Positions 7,426 through 16,495 of a DNA stretch of 64,000 nt are shown in pieces; the first letter of the stretch is position 1; the number at the start of each line of letters is the position of its first letter. Made by a program: the position numbers and the translations under genes. The notes under the pieces were generated by a model. It did not search any database. It was not told the origin of the DNA and was given only the letters and a program-made list of their open reading frames with translations. This DNA is from Paenibacillus_S vulneris (GTDB lineage Bacteria > Bacillota > Bacilli > Paenibacillales > NBRC-103111), in the NCBI RefSeq assembly GCF_039543185.1, contig NZ_BAABJG010000029.1, forward strand, positions 310,001 to 374,000, in the 5' to 3' direction.

Positions 7426-8157
7426 ATGGAACACATGGCGCTAAGCGGGATTATAGCCTCTTTATGTACGGTGATTGGAGCGATTCCCGCGCTTCTGTTC
7501 AAGCACGTATCGCATCGCAGAAGAGATAGTCTTCTGGCTTATACCGCGGGTATTATGGTGGCTGCTTCGACATACAGCCTTATCCCTTCCGCGCTGAAGC
7601 TTTCCAATCTCGCAGTGCTTGCCGCCGGCATTCTGGCCGGGACTGCGGTGCTTACTCTTATGGAGAAGGCGATTCCGTCCTCGGAATCGATGCGTTTTTC
7701 GAATAAGCAGGCCATGCAGGATAAATCGCTCTTCTTTTTGCTTGCCATGGGGCTGCACAACTTGCCGGAAGGCCTCTCCGTAGGTGTCAGCTATGCCAGC
7801 GAGCATACGGATTTGGGCCCTCTCGTTTCGTTTGCCATTGGACTGCAAAATGTGCCCGAGGGCTTCTTAATCTCCTTCTTCCTCATCTCCCACCAGGTCA
7901 GTAAATGGAAGGCGGTTTGGCTAGCGGCCGGGACGGCCGTCATTGAGCTGGCCGCTTGCTTCGCAGGGTTTCATTTTACTTCGCGGATTAGTGGAGTTGT
8001 CCCCTATGGGCTTGCTTTTGCAGCCGGTGCGATGCTTTATGTCGTGTACAAGGAGCTGATCCCCGAAAGCCATGGCGACGGGCATGAGCGGCCGGCAACC
8101 TTTGCCTTCATAGCAGGGCTGCTGACCATGATCGGACTGACGCACGGCCTCCGGTAA
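7426..8157 (+). CDS. ZIP-family metal transporter
   Basis: 243 residues, about eight membrane helices. The two signature ZIP helices are present: HNLPEG (about 111) in TM4 and QNVPEG (about 141) in TM5. ZIP proteins move zinc, iron or other divalent metals inward. Here the first residue of the second motif is Gln instead of the usual His, which may alter the binuclear site. The ATG at 7426 was chosen because GGAG lies nine bases before it; ATG codons at 7411 and 7435 are alternatives. Single gene ending at a strong bidirectional terminator. Confidence 0.85.
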   Translation: MEHMALSGIIASLCTVIGAIPALLFKHVSHRRRDSLLAYTAGIMVAASTYSLIPSALKLSNLAVLAAGILAGTAVLTLMEKAIPSSESMRFSNKQAMQDKSLFFLLAMGLHNLPEGLSVGVSYASEHTDLGPLVSFAIGLQNVPEGFLISFFLISHQVSKWKAVWLAAGTAVIELAACFAGFHFTSRISGVVPYGLAFAAGAMLYVVYKELIPESHGDGHERPATFAFIAGLLTMIGLTHGLR

Positions 8158-8169
8158 TCATGGATAAGG

Positions 8170-8210
8170 AAACAAGCTGACTTCGTGGTGAAGTCAGCTT
8201 GTTTCGTTTG
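8170..8210. terminator. Bidirectional terminator between ZIP and AraC regulator genes
   Basis: 15-bp perfect stem (8170-8184 with 8190-8204), loop GTGGT, short T runs. Confidence 0.85.
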
Positions 8211-8243
8211 CTGCTGCTCGCCAACAGGCATTCAGCAGCTAAA

Positions 8244-10556
8244 TCAGGACTGATTTTTGCGGAAGCTTTCCCGGTACTGTCCCGGTGTCATCCCTTCTTG
8301 CTTACGGAAAAAGCGGTTGAAGTTCTGCGGCTGATACTGCAGTCTTTGAGCGATATCTTTAATAGGCATATCGGTTTCGATTAACCACTTCTTGGCCATG
8401 GTGATGCGGAAGGCCGTAAGGTATTCGCTAAAGGTTTGACCGGTTTCCTTGCGAAACACGCTGCTCAGATAGTTCGCGTTATAATGCAGGTCCGCCGCAC
8501 ACTGCTCAATGGTAAGATCGGTATCGAACTGCTTGTGAATGCGGTCGAGGACCGTCTCGGATATGCTCTGGTACTGCGAGTCCAGCCGCTCGCGGAAGAT
8601 TTGAATGAGAGGAAGAATAAGCCTCGACAGGAACCATTCCTCAATCTCCTTGCCAATGTGCAGCTTATTCAGCTCTTCGTAGAACGATTCTCCTCCAGGA
8701 TTGAGCTGGTTAAGACGAATACCGGCCTCCTGAATCATGATCAGCAGATTATTCAGCAATCTCATGATGGGAACCTGATACTCCTGCGGCGACATCTCAT
8801 GCTTGAAAATTACCTGGAACAAATGCTCGAAATGCTCCATGACCTTCTCTTCGTCCGCCAAGCGGATAGCATCGAACATTTCGCTCTCCGTCAGCCATGG
8901 ATAATCCAGGTTCATCTGGTGCTTGCCCGCGTTCATATTGGCATAATGAATGATAACGCCGACTCCCAAGTGAATGCGGTGCTTTAACGCCTCCAAGCCC
9001 TCCCGGTAAGCGATGCTTGTATGCTTCAGATCGTCGAACGGAAGGCTGATGCCGATGCTCATTTTCAGCTTCAGGACATTTTGAATCATCTGCTGTAAAG
9101 ACTCCGTCAGGGAATAGATCCAGCTGTTATACTGCTCCGAATGACGTTCCTGCTGACCGACCAGGATAACGAGAGTTTGATCGATCGTGGCCGGCGGAAG
9201 GCTGAATTCCTTCGGAATCGTTTCCTCCGCAATGTTGCTGACGGCGAACAGGAGCAGGTCCAGATCGTCCTTCTCGTAGGAGGTATTATCAAGCGTATCG
9301 ATCTGGATAGTGATGACGGACATGACCTTCCAGTCGCTCAGCTTTTCAATGAAGCCGAGCTGCTCGATCTTCTCCATAATATCTTTACGGCGCATCGTTC
9401 CTTGAAACAGCTTCATCAGAAAAAGGTCCCTGGCTTGCTGATAATGCCGGTGCGTTTCCTGCTCCAATCGGCTTTTGGACAAGGACAGGTCCTGCATCGT
9501 CCGGCCGATAATGTCGAATTCGTTCAATCGCGGTCCGTTTATGTTCGAATCCTTCACAGGGATCTGCTTGATCATACGCCGGATGGGGCTATACATTCTC
9601 CGGGAGAAGATCCAGGCCACGGTCATAAAGACCAGAACGACAATCACGCTGATCAGAATAGTATAATTCCGTATTTTTACGGATTCCTTGGTGAGACTAT
9701 CTATGGAAATAGCCGACATATAGATCCAGTTGTTGTAGGAGGACCGCAGATAGGTTGCCGTATATTTCTGCCCGTTAACCTCCGTTTGGAATTGATCGGA
9801 GGTCTTGTCGAAGATCGCCGGATTTTTGATGAAGCCCGTATTGATAGCATACCTTCCGATCATGGAAGGATCATTATGGTAAATAACCCGGTCCTGATCG
9901 TCCAAGATCATCACCGTTTCCGACTCCCGGGGCTTATAATTCAGGATACCCGGCATATTACACGATGAAATATTGGCAATAGCCAGTCCGTATTTATCCA
10001 GGTCCTGGGTAGGCAGCTTCTGGACAAGACTGATCGTATAAGGGCATGTGCTCGCATTGGCCTTCTCTTCACTGTAAAACCAAAGGCTCGGGTTCAGCAC
10101 CCAGGATGTCGAGTTAGGAAGCATCATCTGATTGGCGATCTGGGAGCGGTGGATGTACTGGTCCATCCGGTAAAAGCCGGAGTTTTTGAGCATCCAGTTT
10201 TGCTTCAGATTCACGATAACGACATCCTCCAGATTCGTATAGAACGACTGGGTATTGCTGATTTCCTTGCGCAAATCCTTATAGAGCATGAAATCCTGTT
10301 CGGTTAAGGGACGCCGCAGCGCCTCGGACATTACGGTAGAGTTGTTCAGCTGGTCCAGGGCGTGATTGACGGTTTGCAGTGTCTGCTCTACAGTGGAGTT
10401 CATTTGGGTCAATATTTGGAGCTGCTCTGAATTGACCTGCTTTTGAATTTCCTTGGAAGATTTCATATAGGAAAAGAAACCTATAAAGATAACGGGAAGC
10501 GTACACAAAATACAGCCGAACAGCGTCATTTTCGTTAAAAAGCTGTATTTTCTCAT
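8244..10556 (-). CDS. Membrane-bound AraC-family regulator with extracellular sensor
   Basis: 770 residues from the ATG at 10556, which has GGGGAGG nearby upstream. TM1 is about 8-30. A Cache-like extracellular sensor follows (about 35-285), then TM2 (about 297-318). A cytoplasmic signalling region precedes a C-terminal AraC double helix-turn-helix (about 670-770; NYLSSVFRKETGQTFSEYL and FNRFFRKQEGMTPGQY). This architecture is typical of Paenibacillus one-component regulators (YesS/YtdP type) encoded beside Lpl-type sugar ABC importers. It diverges from the first solute-binding gene and most likely activates that operon. Ligand unknown. Confidence 0.9.
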   Translation of the reverse strand: MRKYSFLTKMTLFGCILCTLPVIFIGFFSYMKSSKEIQKQVNSEQLQILTQMNSTVEQTLQTVNHALDQLNNSTVMSEALRRPLTEQDFMLYKDLRKEISNTQSFYTNLEDVVIVNLKQNWMLKNSGFYRMDQYIHRSQIANQMMLPNSTSWVLNPSLWFYSEEKANASTCPYTISLVQKLPTQDLDKYGLAIANISSCNMPGILNYKPRESETVMILDDQDRVIYHNDPSMIGRYAINTGFIKNPAIFDKTSDQFQTEVNGQKYTATYLRSSYNNWIYMSAISIDSLTKESVKIRNYTILISVIVVLVFMTVAWIFSRRMYSPIRRMIKQIPVKDSNINGPRLNEFDIIGRTMQDLSLSKSRLEQETHRHYQQARDLFLMKLFQGTMRRKDIMEKIEQLGFIEKLSDWKVMSVITIQIDTLDNTSYEKDDLDLLLFAVSNIAEETIPKEFSLPPATIDQTLVILVGQQERHSEQYNSWIYSLTESLQQMIQNVLKLKMSIGISLPFDDLKHTSIAYREGLEALKHRIHLGVGVIIHYANMNAGKHQMNLDYPWLTESEMFDAIRLADEEKVMEHFEHLFQVIFKHEMSPQEYQVPIMRLLNNLLIMIQEAGIRLNQLNPGGESFYEELNKLHIGKEIEEWFLSRLILPLIQIFRERLDSQYQSISETVLDRIHKQFDTDLTIEQCAADLHYNANYLSSVFRKETGQTFSEYLTAFRITMAKKWLIETDMPIKDIAQRLQYQPQNFNRFFRKQEGMTPGQYRESFRKNQS

Positions 10557-10776
10557 AGGTCGGACCTCCCCTCGTAATAGTAAAATAAGCACAGCGCTTG
10601 ATCCGCCGTTCAGCTTGATCTATCCGTTCCTCTTCCACGCCGCCTCACGTTTGCGAGAGCAGGCCGGAAAGCGCTATTCTAATTGTAGCAAGGTTAAAGT
10701 TGTTATATCAATGCGTATTCATGACAAATATAACAAAATTTCGTCACGATAGGCCAGTTTTTCGACTTTTTTCGTG

Positions 10777-10782
10777 TATAAT
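10777..10782 (+). promoter_or_regulatory. -10 element upstream of the first solute-binding gene
   Basis: TATAAT at 10777-10782 without a good -35 at the usual distance, as expected for an activator-dependent promoter in front of an AraC-regulated gene. Confidence 0.45.
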
Positions 10783-10820
10783 GAAATGTTAGAATGAGGT
10801 GGAAGGAGGATGGAATCATA

Positions 10821-12353
10821 ATGAACCGCTGGTATTCCCCGCGTTGGATCCGACTGCTTGCGCTCGCCCTTCTGTCCGCCGTGCTTCTTAGCTCCTGTTC
10901 CTCAGGACAAAGCAGCTCCAAGACGGAGAAGGACAAGCCGGTACCCACTCCTATCAGTATGATGGTGCCGTTGTTCCAGCCCAAGCCGCCTACGGATGAA
11001 CTGATGAATGAGCTGAATCAAAAAACGGGCGTGGAACTGAACGTTCAATGGGTCCCGGATGATATTTATACGAGCAAAATGCTGAATGCACTGGAAACGA
11101 ATACATTAAAGCAGGTAACCTATGTCAGACAGATCGACTATAATTTGGTCAAGAATTCCATACGATCCGATATGTTCTGGGACATCGGCCCTTATTTGGA
11201 CTACTACCCGAATTTGAAAAACCTTAGCAAGAAGACGCTGGACGAGACGAAGCTCGACGGCAAATATTACGGCCTGTACAATGAACGGTCCTCTTCCCGT
11301 CAGGGCATTATGATCCGCAAGGATTGGCTGGACCGGCTGCATCTCAAAGAGCCGTCCACGACCGAGGAGCTGTACCAGGTCATCAAGGCGTTCACGCTGG
11401 ACGATCCGGACGGCAACGGGAAGCAGGATACGATCGGATTGACCGACCGCAATGATTTGGTGTACGGCGCTTTCAAGACCTTAAGCTCCTATTTCGGGAC
11501 GCCGAATAACTGGTTGTTATCCGGGGGTACCTTTATTCCGGACTTCGCAACGCCGGAGTATATGGATACGATGAATTTTGTGAAACGACTATACAGCGAA
11601 AATATTATGAACAAGGATTTCCCTGTGGCCAGCAAGCAGGTACAGCGGTATATGATGATCAGCGGGAAGGCGGGCGTCTATATCGGAAGCCTATCCGATG
11701 CGCCGCGAATGCTTGAAGAGATGAAGCAGGTGAACTCTAACGCCGAGATGGCGCTCGTCAATCGTATCCAAGGACCCAAAGGGTATGGGATCTGGTCGAT
11801 TCCGGATTACAGCGGATTGTTCCTTTTCTCCAAGAAAGCGATCAAAACGCAGGAGGATTTGAAGGCGATTCTTGCTTTTTTTGACAAGACCATGAATAAG
11901 GATATTGCCAATCTGATGCTGTACGGTCAGGAAGGAAGGCATTATGTATTGAAGGACGGACAAGTGGCCGTTCCCCCGGATATGTTTCAGCGCATGAATG
12001 CAGAGGTTCGTCCACTACTGTCGCTTATGATTGCGAATATCAGCAACCCCAATTTGCTGAAGCAGAGCGAAACGGACCAGGAGCCTATCCTTCAGCAGGT
12101 GAATAAGCTTGTCGCCGATAATGATAACATCTTGATTCATGATCCGACCGTAGGCTTGTCTTCTCTATATTACGATGCCCATGGGACGGAATTAGCCTCT
12201 ATCATGACCAATGCAACCTACAACTACATTCTCGGCAAAATTGATGCCGCCGGCTTCCGGAATGAAATTGAAGTCTGGAAGAGCAGGGGCGGATCCCAGA
12301 TCATTAAAGAGTTCGAAGAATCCTATAGCAAAAGCAAGTCGAATAACCCATAA
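10821..12353 (+). CDS. Extracellular solute-binding lipoprotein (paralogue 1)
   Basis: 510 residues from the ATG at 10821 (GGAGG upstream). Signal peptide with lipobox LLSSC, lipidated at C26, then a family 1/LplA-type solute-binding fold. It is a clear paralogue of the next gene, sharing QWVPD, DYPNLKNL-like, RKDW, RNDLVYG-FKT and YFGTPN-W segments at the same spacing. It probably binds an oligosaccharide outside the cell. A strong terminator separates it from the second copy, so it is expressed as its own transcript, possibly as a sensor partner of the divergent membrane AraC protein; that role is inferred. Confidence 0.88.
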   Translation: MNRWYSPRWIRLLALALLSAVLLSSCSSGQSSSKTEKDKPVPTPISMMVPLFQPKPPTDELMNELNQKTGVELNVQWVPDDIYTSKMLNALETNTLKQVTYVRQIDYNLVKNSIRSDMFWDIGPYLDYYPNLKNLSKKTLDETKLDGKYYGLYNERSSSRQGIMIRKDWLDRLHLKEPSTTEELYQVIKAFTLDDPDGNGKQDTIGLTDRNDLVYGAFKTLSSYFGTPNNWLLSGGTFIPDFATPEYMDTMNFVKRLYSENIMNKDFPVASKQVQRYMMISGKAGVYIGSLSDAPRMLEEMKQVNSNAEMALVNRIQGPKGYGIWSIPDYSGLFLFSKKAIKTQEDLKAILAFFDKTMNKDIANLMLYGQEGRHYVLKDGQVAVPPDMFQRMNAEVRPLLSLMIANISNPNLLKQSETDQEPILQQVNKLVADNDNILIHDPTVGLSSLYYDAHGTELASIMTNATYNYILGKIDAAGFRNEIEVWKSRGGSQIIKEFEESYSKSKSNNP

Positions 12354-12370
12354 AATGCGTCACGCTGCGT

Positions 12371-12401
12371 AACCTGCCAAGTTCTTCTTGGCGGGTTTTT
12401 T
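12371..12401 (+). terminator. Terminator after solute-binding paralogue 1
   Basis: Stem AACCTGCCAAG / CTTGGCGGGTT (12371-12381 with 12387-12397), loop TTCTT, then T-run. Confidence 0.9.
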
Positions 12402-12866
12402 GAACTTTTATCATCTGGATTCTCCCGCAAAATATGAATTTAGCTTGGATGTCGAGGTCCCGCTTTGTGGGGATTTTTGTCTATTAACTAACAAATATTG
12501 GAAGGTCGAGTATCCTCTCAATCATACCCTGCTGATCGTCCTGGTTCTACGTACCTGTTCTAGTAGGTGGAATGTAAGGGGGGCAGAATGGGCACAAAAG
12601 ACTCGAAAGCGGCTCTCAACAAGACTATCTTTAGCCCCGGCAGCGTGTAGATTTCGCAATTACATAGGGGCTATATAAGGTTAATTTCTGCATATAAGAT
12701 AGGCGAAAACCCGCGCCGTTACTGGGTTTATAAGATGTGAGTCAGGGATAATGTACGAAATCTGAATTAAGGGTTACATTATAACTCGAAAAGAGAACAA
12801 GCAATTACGTACAAACCTTTTGAACAACTTTGAACCATATAGTGATGAAATTGGGAGGAAGAGAAA
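12402..12866 (+). other. 465-base gap between the two solute-binding genes
   Basis: No convincing gene. It contains a hairpin AAACCC...GGGTTT near 12707-12732 and AT-rich sequence with a possible -10 (TATAAC) near 12780. It should hold the promoter and 5' leader of the second solute-binding gene. Confidence 0.4.
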
Positions 12867-14399
12867 ATGAGTAAATCTTCAAAAGATTTGAAATGGATCA
12901 GTGCAGTATGTACCCTTGCTCTTGCCGGCTCCGTCATTGCCGGCTGCAGCAGCAGTAAAGGTACGGATTCTAACGGCGCAGCATCAAACTCGAACGGTAA
13001 CAGTGCCGGACCGGTTAAAATTACAGTGATGGCCGATCTGCAATCACCGGAAGTACCATCCGATAAAATCGAAAAATTGCTGGAACAAAAAACAAACTCC
13101 GAGCTTGATATTCAATGGGTTCCGGATGGTTCTTATGATGAGAAATTCCAAGCGGCATTTGCAACAGGCTCCCTGCCGCAAGTGGTTTACCTTAAAAACC
13201 AGGCGTCCTTCATCTTGATGAGAGATGCAATCAAGAACGGCCAATTCTGGGAAGTAGGTCCTTATTTGAAGGATTATCCGAATCTGAAGAATCTGGATCC
13301 AAAGGTTTTGAAAAACACGGAAGTCGGGGGCAAAATCTACTCCCTGTACCAGGAAAGACAACCGGCTCGCTCCGGCTTGATCTATCGTAAAGACTGGGCG
13401 GATAAATTAGGTATTCCGGCTCCGCAAACCGTTGATGATTTGTATAACATGCTTAAGAAATTTAAAGAAGCCGATTTGGCGGGCGGCGGCAAAACGATTC
13501 CTTTGGCTGACCGTAACGATTTAGTCTACGGTTCGTTCAAAACCGTCTCCATGTACTTCGGCACTCCGAATGGCTGGGGCGTTCAAGACGGCAAGCTGAC
13601 ACCGGAATTTATGACCCCAGGCTACATGGATACGCTGAAGTTTTACAAAAAGCTGCGTGACGAAGGCTTGATCAACCAAGACTTCCCTGTAACAAGTAAA
13701 ACCGACCAGCAGAACCTGATGTACACAGGCAGAGCCGGAGCCTACATCGGAACTATGGGCGATGTAAAAACAATGCAAGAGAAAACAGAGAAAAACATCC
13801 CTGAAGCGAAATTTGATGTAGTTAACGAAATTAAGGATAAATCCGGTAAAAACATTACTTGGGGACTTCCAGGCTACGGAACCGTTGTTCTGTTCCCTAA
13901 ATCCTCCGTTAAAACCGAGAATGATCTGAAAAACATCCTGAACGTCATGGATAAGTTCTATTCGCCGGAAGTTGCCAACCTGTTGAAATACGGTGTGGAA
14001 AACGAGCATTACACGATGAAGGACGGCAAGGTATTGCCTTCTACGGACAGCAAGCTCATTGAGAAAGAAGTAAGACCTTACTTGAACATGGCTTTGTATG
14101 AAACAACGAATATTACGCCTTCTTTCTACACATTGCCGGTTGCTGAGAAAGCAAACACTCTCTCCAACGCAGCTGCGAAATTCATGGTAACTGATCCTAC
14201 TGTGTCGTTGGATTCCAAAACGTATAACGAAAAAGGCGCAAGACTGCAGGATCTGATCAAAGACGCAACGTACCAATATGTTATGGGCAAAATTGATGAC
14301 GCCGGTTACCAAGCAGCTATCAAGAAATGGCAAAACGATGGCGGTCAAAAAATCATCGATGAATTTAATGAACAATATAAAAGCGTTGGTGGCAAATAA
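12867..14399 (+). CDS. Extracellular solute-binding lipoprotein (paralogue 2)
   Basis: 510 residues; lipobox VIAGC with lipidated C27, followed by a Ser/Asn/Gly-rich linker and an LplA-type binding fold. Directly upstream of two permease genes, so it is the presumed substrate receptor of the importer. Codon use is more biased than in paralogue 1, consistent with high expression. A GGGAGGAAGAG site precedes the ATG. The family imports oligosaccharides or uronides in Paenibacillus and Bacillus; the actual sugar cannot be told. A stem-loop lacking a T-run follows and may let the binding protein accumulate above the permeases. Confidence 0.9.
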   Translation: MSKSSKDLKWISAVCTLALAGSVIAGCSSSKGTDSNGAASNSNGNSAGPVKITVMADLQSPEVPSDKIEKLLEQKTNSELDIQWVPDGSYDEKFQAAFATGSLPQVVYLKNQASFILMRDAIKNGQFWEVGPYLKDYPNLKNLDPKVLKNTEVGGKIYSLYQERQPARSGLIYRKDWADKLGIPAPQTVDDLYNMLKKFKEADLAGGGKTIPLADRNDLVYGSFKTVSMYFGTPNGWGVQDGKLTPEFMTPGYMDTLKFYKKLRDEGLINQDFPVTSKTDQQNLMYTGRAGAYIGTMGDVKTMQEKTEKNIPEAKFDVVNEIKDKSGKNITWGLPGYGTVVLFPKSSVKTENDLKNILNVMDKFYSPEVANLLKYGVENEHYTMKDGKVLPSTDSKLIEKEVRPYLNMALYETTNITPSFYTLPVAEKANTLSNAAAKFMVTDPTVSLDSKTYNEKGARLQDLIKDATYQYVMGKIDDAGYQAAIKKWQNDGGQKIIDEFNEQYKSVGGK

Positions 14400-14429
14400 G
14401 AAGGTCCCATAAGAGGTGGTTTAGGGCGA

Positions 14430-14457
14430 AAGGCTGCTGGAACAGATCGGCAGCCTT
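14430..14457 (+). terminator. Intra-operon stem-loop between binding protein and permease genes
   Basis: 8-bp stem AAGGCTGC / GCAGCCTT with a 12-base loop and no T-run. It resembles the stabilising or attenuating hairpins found after binding-protein genes in ABC sugar operons. Confidence 0.6.
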
Positions 14458-14510
14458 AGCCTATCTCGATTGCATTTTCCGATTGCTAACGATAGAAAGG
14501 AATGAACGTA

Positions 14511-15464
14511 ATGAATAATACGGCTGCTGAGTCTAATCCCGTAGTTGTTCCAAAGCCTCAAAGCGGTCTCTGGAAACGTGTCGTTCGCAACCGTTATATT
14601 TATCTAATGATATTGCCGGGCTTTCTCTATTTTCTGATTTTTAAATACATTCCTATGTTCGGCCTGGTGATTTCATTTCAGGATTACCAGCCCTATAAGG
14701 GAATCATGGGCAGTGAATGGGTCGGACTGAAGCACTTCGAACGATTGTTCACCGATTCGGAGTTTTGGAATATATTCAAAAACACATTAGTTGTCTTTGT
14801 CGTCAATATCGTATTTTATTTCCCCGTACCGATCTTGCTGGCACTTATGCTTAATGAAGTCGCCAGTTCGTATTTCAAGCGGGTTGTGCAAACGATTGTG
14901 TATATCCCGCATTTCTTGTCATGGGTTATCGTCGTATCCATTTCCTTCGTTATGCTGACGATGGATGGCGGTCTTATTAACGAGCTGATTGCTTATTTCG
15001 GCGGACAGCCGATCAATTTCCTCATGAGTGAGGAATGGTTTAATCCGATTTATGTCATTCAGGTGATTTGGCGCGAAGCGGGCTGGGGAACGATTGTTTA
15101 CTTGGCGGCCATGGCGGCTATCGACCCGGGCTTGTATGAAGCGGCGCGGATGGATGGAGCCGGACGTTTTCGTCAAATCTGGCATATTACACTTCCGAGT
15201 ATCCGTAGTGTAGTTATCGTTCTATTGATTCTGAAAATTGGTAACGTCCTGGATACCAGCTTCGAGCATATTTATCTGCTGCTCAACTCCATGAATAAGA
15301 ACGTAGCAGAAATCCTTGATACTTATGTCTATACAACCGGTTTGAAGCAAGGGCAATACAGCTTCAGTACCGCTGTCGGCTTGTTCAAATCCGTTATCGG
15401 CCTGCTTCTGGTGATGTTCTCCAACTGGCTGGCTAAGAAATTCGGCGAGGACGGAATCTACTAA
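14511..15464 (+). CDS. Sugar ABC transporter permease, LplB type
   Basis: 317 residues from the ATG at 14511; the ATG at 14502 abuts the AAAGGA site and is too close. Six membrane helices, with the inner-membrane EAA loop EAARMDGAGRFRQIWHITLP that contacts the ATPase. Forms a heteromer with the next gene. Part of the operon 12867-16363. No ATPase gene is present, as is common for this class, which uses a shared MsmX-type ATPase encoded elsewhere. Confidence 0.92.
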   Translation: MNNTAAESNPVVVPKPQSGLWKRVVRNRYIYLMILPGFLYFLIFKYIPMFGLVISFQDYQPYKGIMGSEWVGLKHFERLFTDSEFWNIFKNTLVVFVVNIVFYFPVPILLALMLNEVASSYFKRVVQTIVYIPHFLSWVIVVSISFVMLTMDGGLINELIAYFGGQPINFLMSEEWFNPIYVIQVIWREAGWGTIVYLAAMAAIDPGLYEAARMDGAGRFRQIWHITLPSIRSVVIVLLILKIGNVLDTSFEHIYLLLNSMNKNVAEILDTYVYTTGLKQGQYSFSTAVGLFKSVIGLLLVMFSNWLAKKFGEDGIY

Positions 15465-15490
15465 GCCGTTACTTCAAAGGAGGCATCAAA

Positions 15491-16363
15491 ATGGTTCAAG
15501 ATAAAACGTTTGCCAGCCGTTTATTCGACTTTGTCAATATTACGCTCCTTGTCATCGTCTCGCTGCTCATGCTTCTGCCGTTCCTTCACGTGGTTATGGG
15601 CTCGTTCACTACAGCGGAAGAGATGGCGCGCAAGCCGTTCGTATTGATTCCAAGTGAATTTACGCTGAGCGCTTATCAATATATTTTATCGACGGGAACA
15701 CTCTTTAAAGCATTGGCTGTATCTATTGGCGTTACCGTTGGCGGTACCATCATCAGTATGTTCTTGACTTCGCTCATGGCATACGGTCTGACAAGAAGAG
15801 ACTTGGATGGTCGTACTACCGTTAACCTGATGATCGTATTCACCATGTTGTTCAGCGGCGGCTTGATTCCATCCTTCCTTGTCGTGAAAGCAATGGGTTT
15901 GATTGACAGCTACATGGCAATGATTTTGCCTAGTGCAATCAGCGCGTTCAATCTGATCATTCTGCGCAGCTTTTTCCAAGGACTTCCGGACGGGATTGAG
16001 GAATCTGCCAAAATCGACGGCTGCGGCGATTTCGGAATTTTGTTCAAAATCGTTCTGCCTCTGTCTCTGCCATCCTTGGCCACTATCTCTTTGTTCTATG
16101 CGGTAAACTACTGGAACTCCTATTTTCACGCCATTATGTTCATTAATGATGCGTCGAAATGGCCGATTCAGGTTCTGCTGCGTCAGATCGTTATCGCGGC
16201 GAGCGGATTGGCTGCGGATACGGGTAACGATTTCATCAAACCGCCAGAGCAAACGATCAAGATGGCCGTTATCGTGGTATCAACTCTTCCAATATTGATC
16301 GTATATCCTTTCTTGCAAAAATATTTCGCCAAAGGTGCTTTGGTCGGCTCTGTCAAAGGGTAA
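15491..16363 (+). CDS. Carbohydrate ABC transporter permease, LplC/YtcP type
   Basis: 290 residues, six membrane helices, EAA loop EESAKIDGCGDFGILFKIV. The second permease of the heteromeric channel. An AAAGGAGG site precedes the ATG, with a 26-base gap after the first permease. The C terminus FAKGALVGSVKG is typical of the YtcP group. Last gene of the importer operon; a long hairpin follows. Confidence 0.93.
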   Translation: MVQDKTFASRLFDFVNITLLVIVSLLMLLPFLHVVMGSFTTAEEMARKPFVLIPSEFTLSAYQYILSTGTLFKALAVSIGVTVGGTIISMFLTSLMAYGLTRRDLDGRTTVNLMIVFTMLFSGGLIPSFLVVKAMGLIDSYMAMILPSAISAFNLIILRSFFQGLPDGIEESAKIDGCGDFGILFKIVLPLSLPSLATISLFYAVNYWNSYFHAIMFINDASKWPIQVLLRQIVIAASGLAADTGNDFIKPPEQTIKMAVIVVSTLPILIVYPFLQKYFAKGALVGSVKG

Positions 16364-16418
16364 TTCCATCCTGGCGAGACAGAGGACGTGCCTCTACAGC
16401 CTGGGTATGAAATGACGA

Positions 16419-16463
16419 ACGCCCCTATTAGACTGCTGCATGGCAGAAGTCTTAAGGGGCGTT
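16419..16463 (+). terminator. Long hairpin ending the importer operon
   Basis: Outer arms AACGCCCC / GGGGCGTT and inner arms AGACT-CTGC / GCAG-AGTCT; only a weak T-run follows. Confidence 0.7.
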
Positions 16464-16495
16464 ACTGTTCTATGATGCAATGAAAGGTCCGGGCT

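Noticed and set aside
12388..12678. 96-codon plus-strand frame after the first solute-binding gene
   Set aside because: Starts inside the terminator hairpin, lacks a ribosome site, and the protein has no recognisable pattern.
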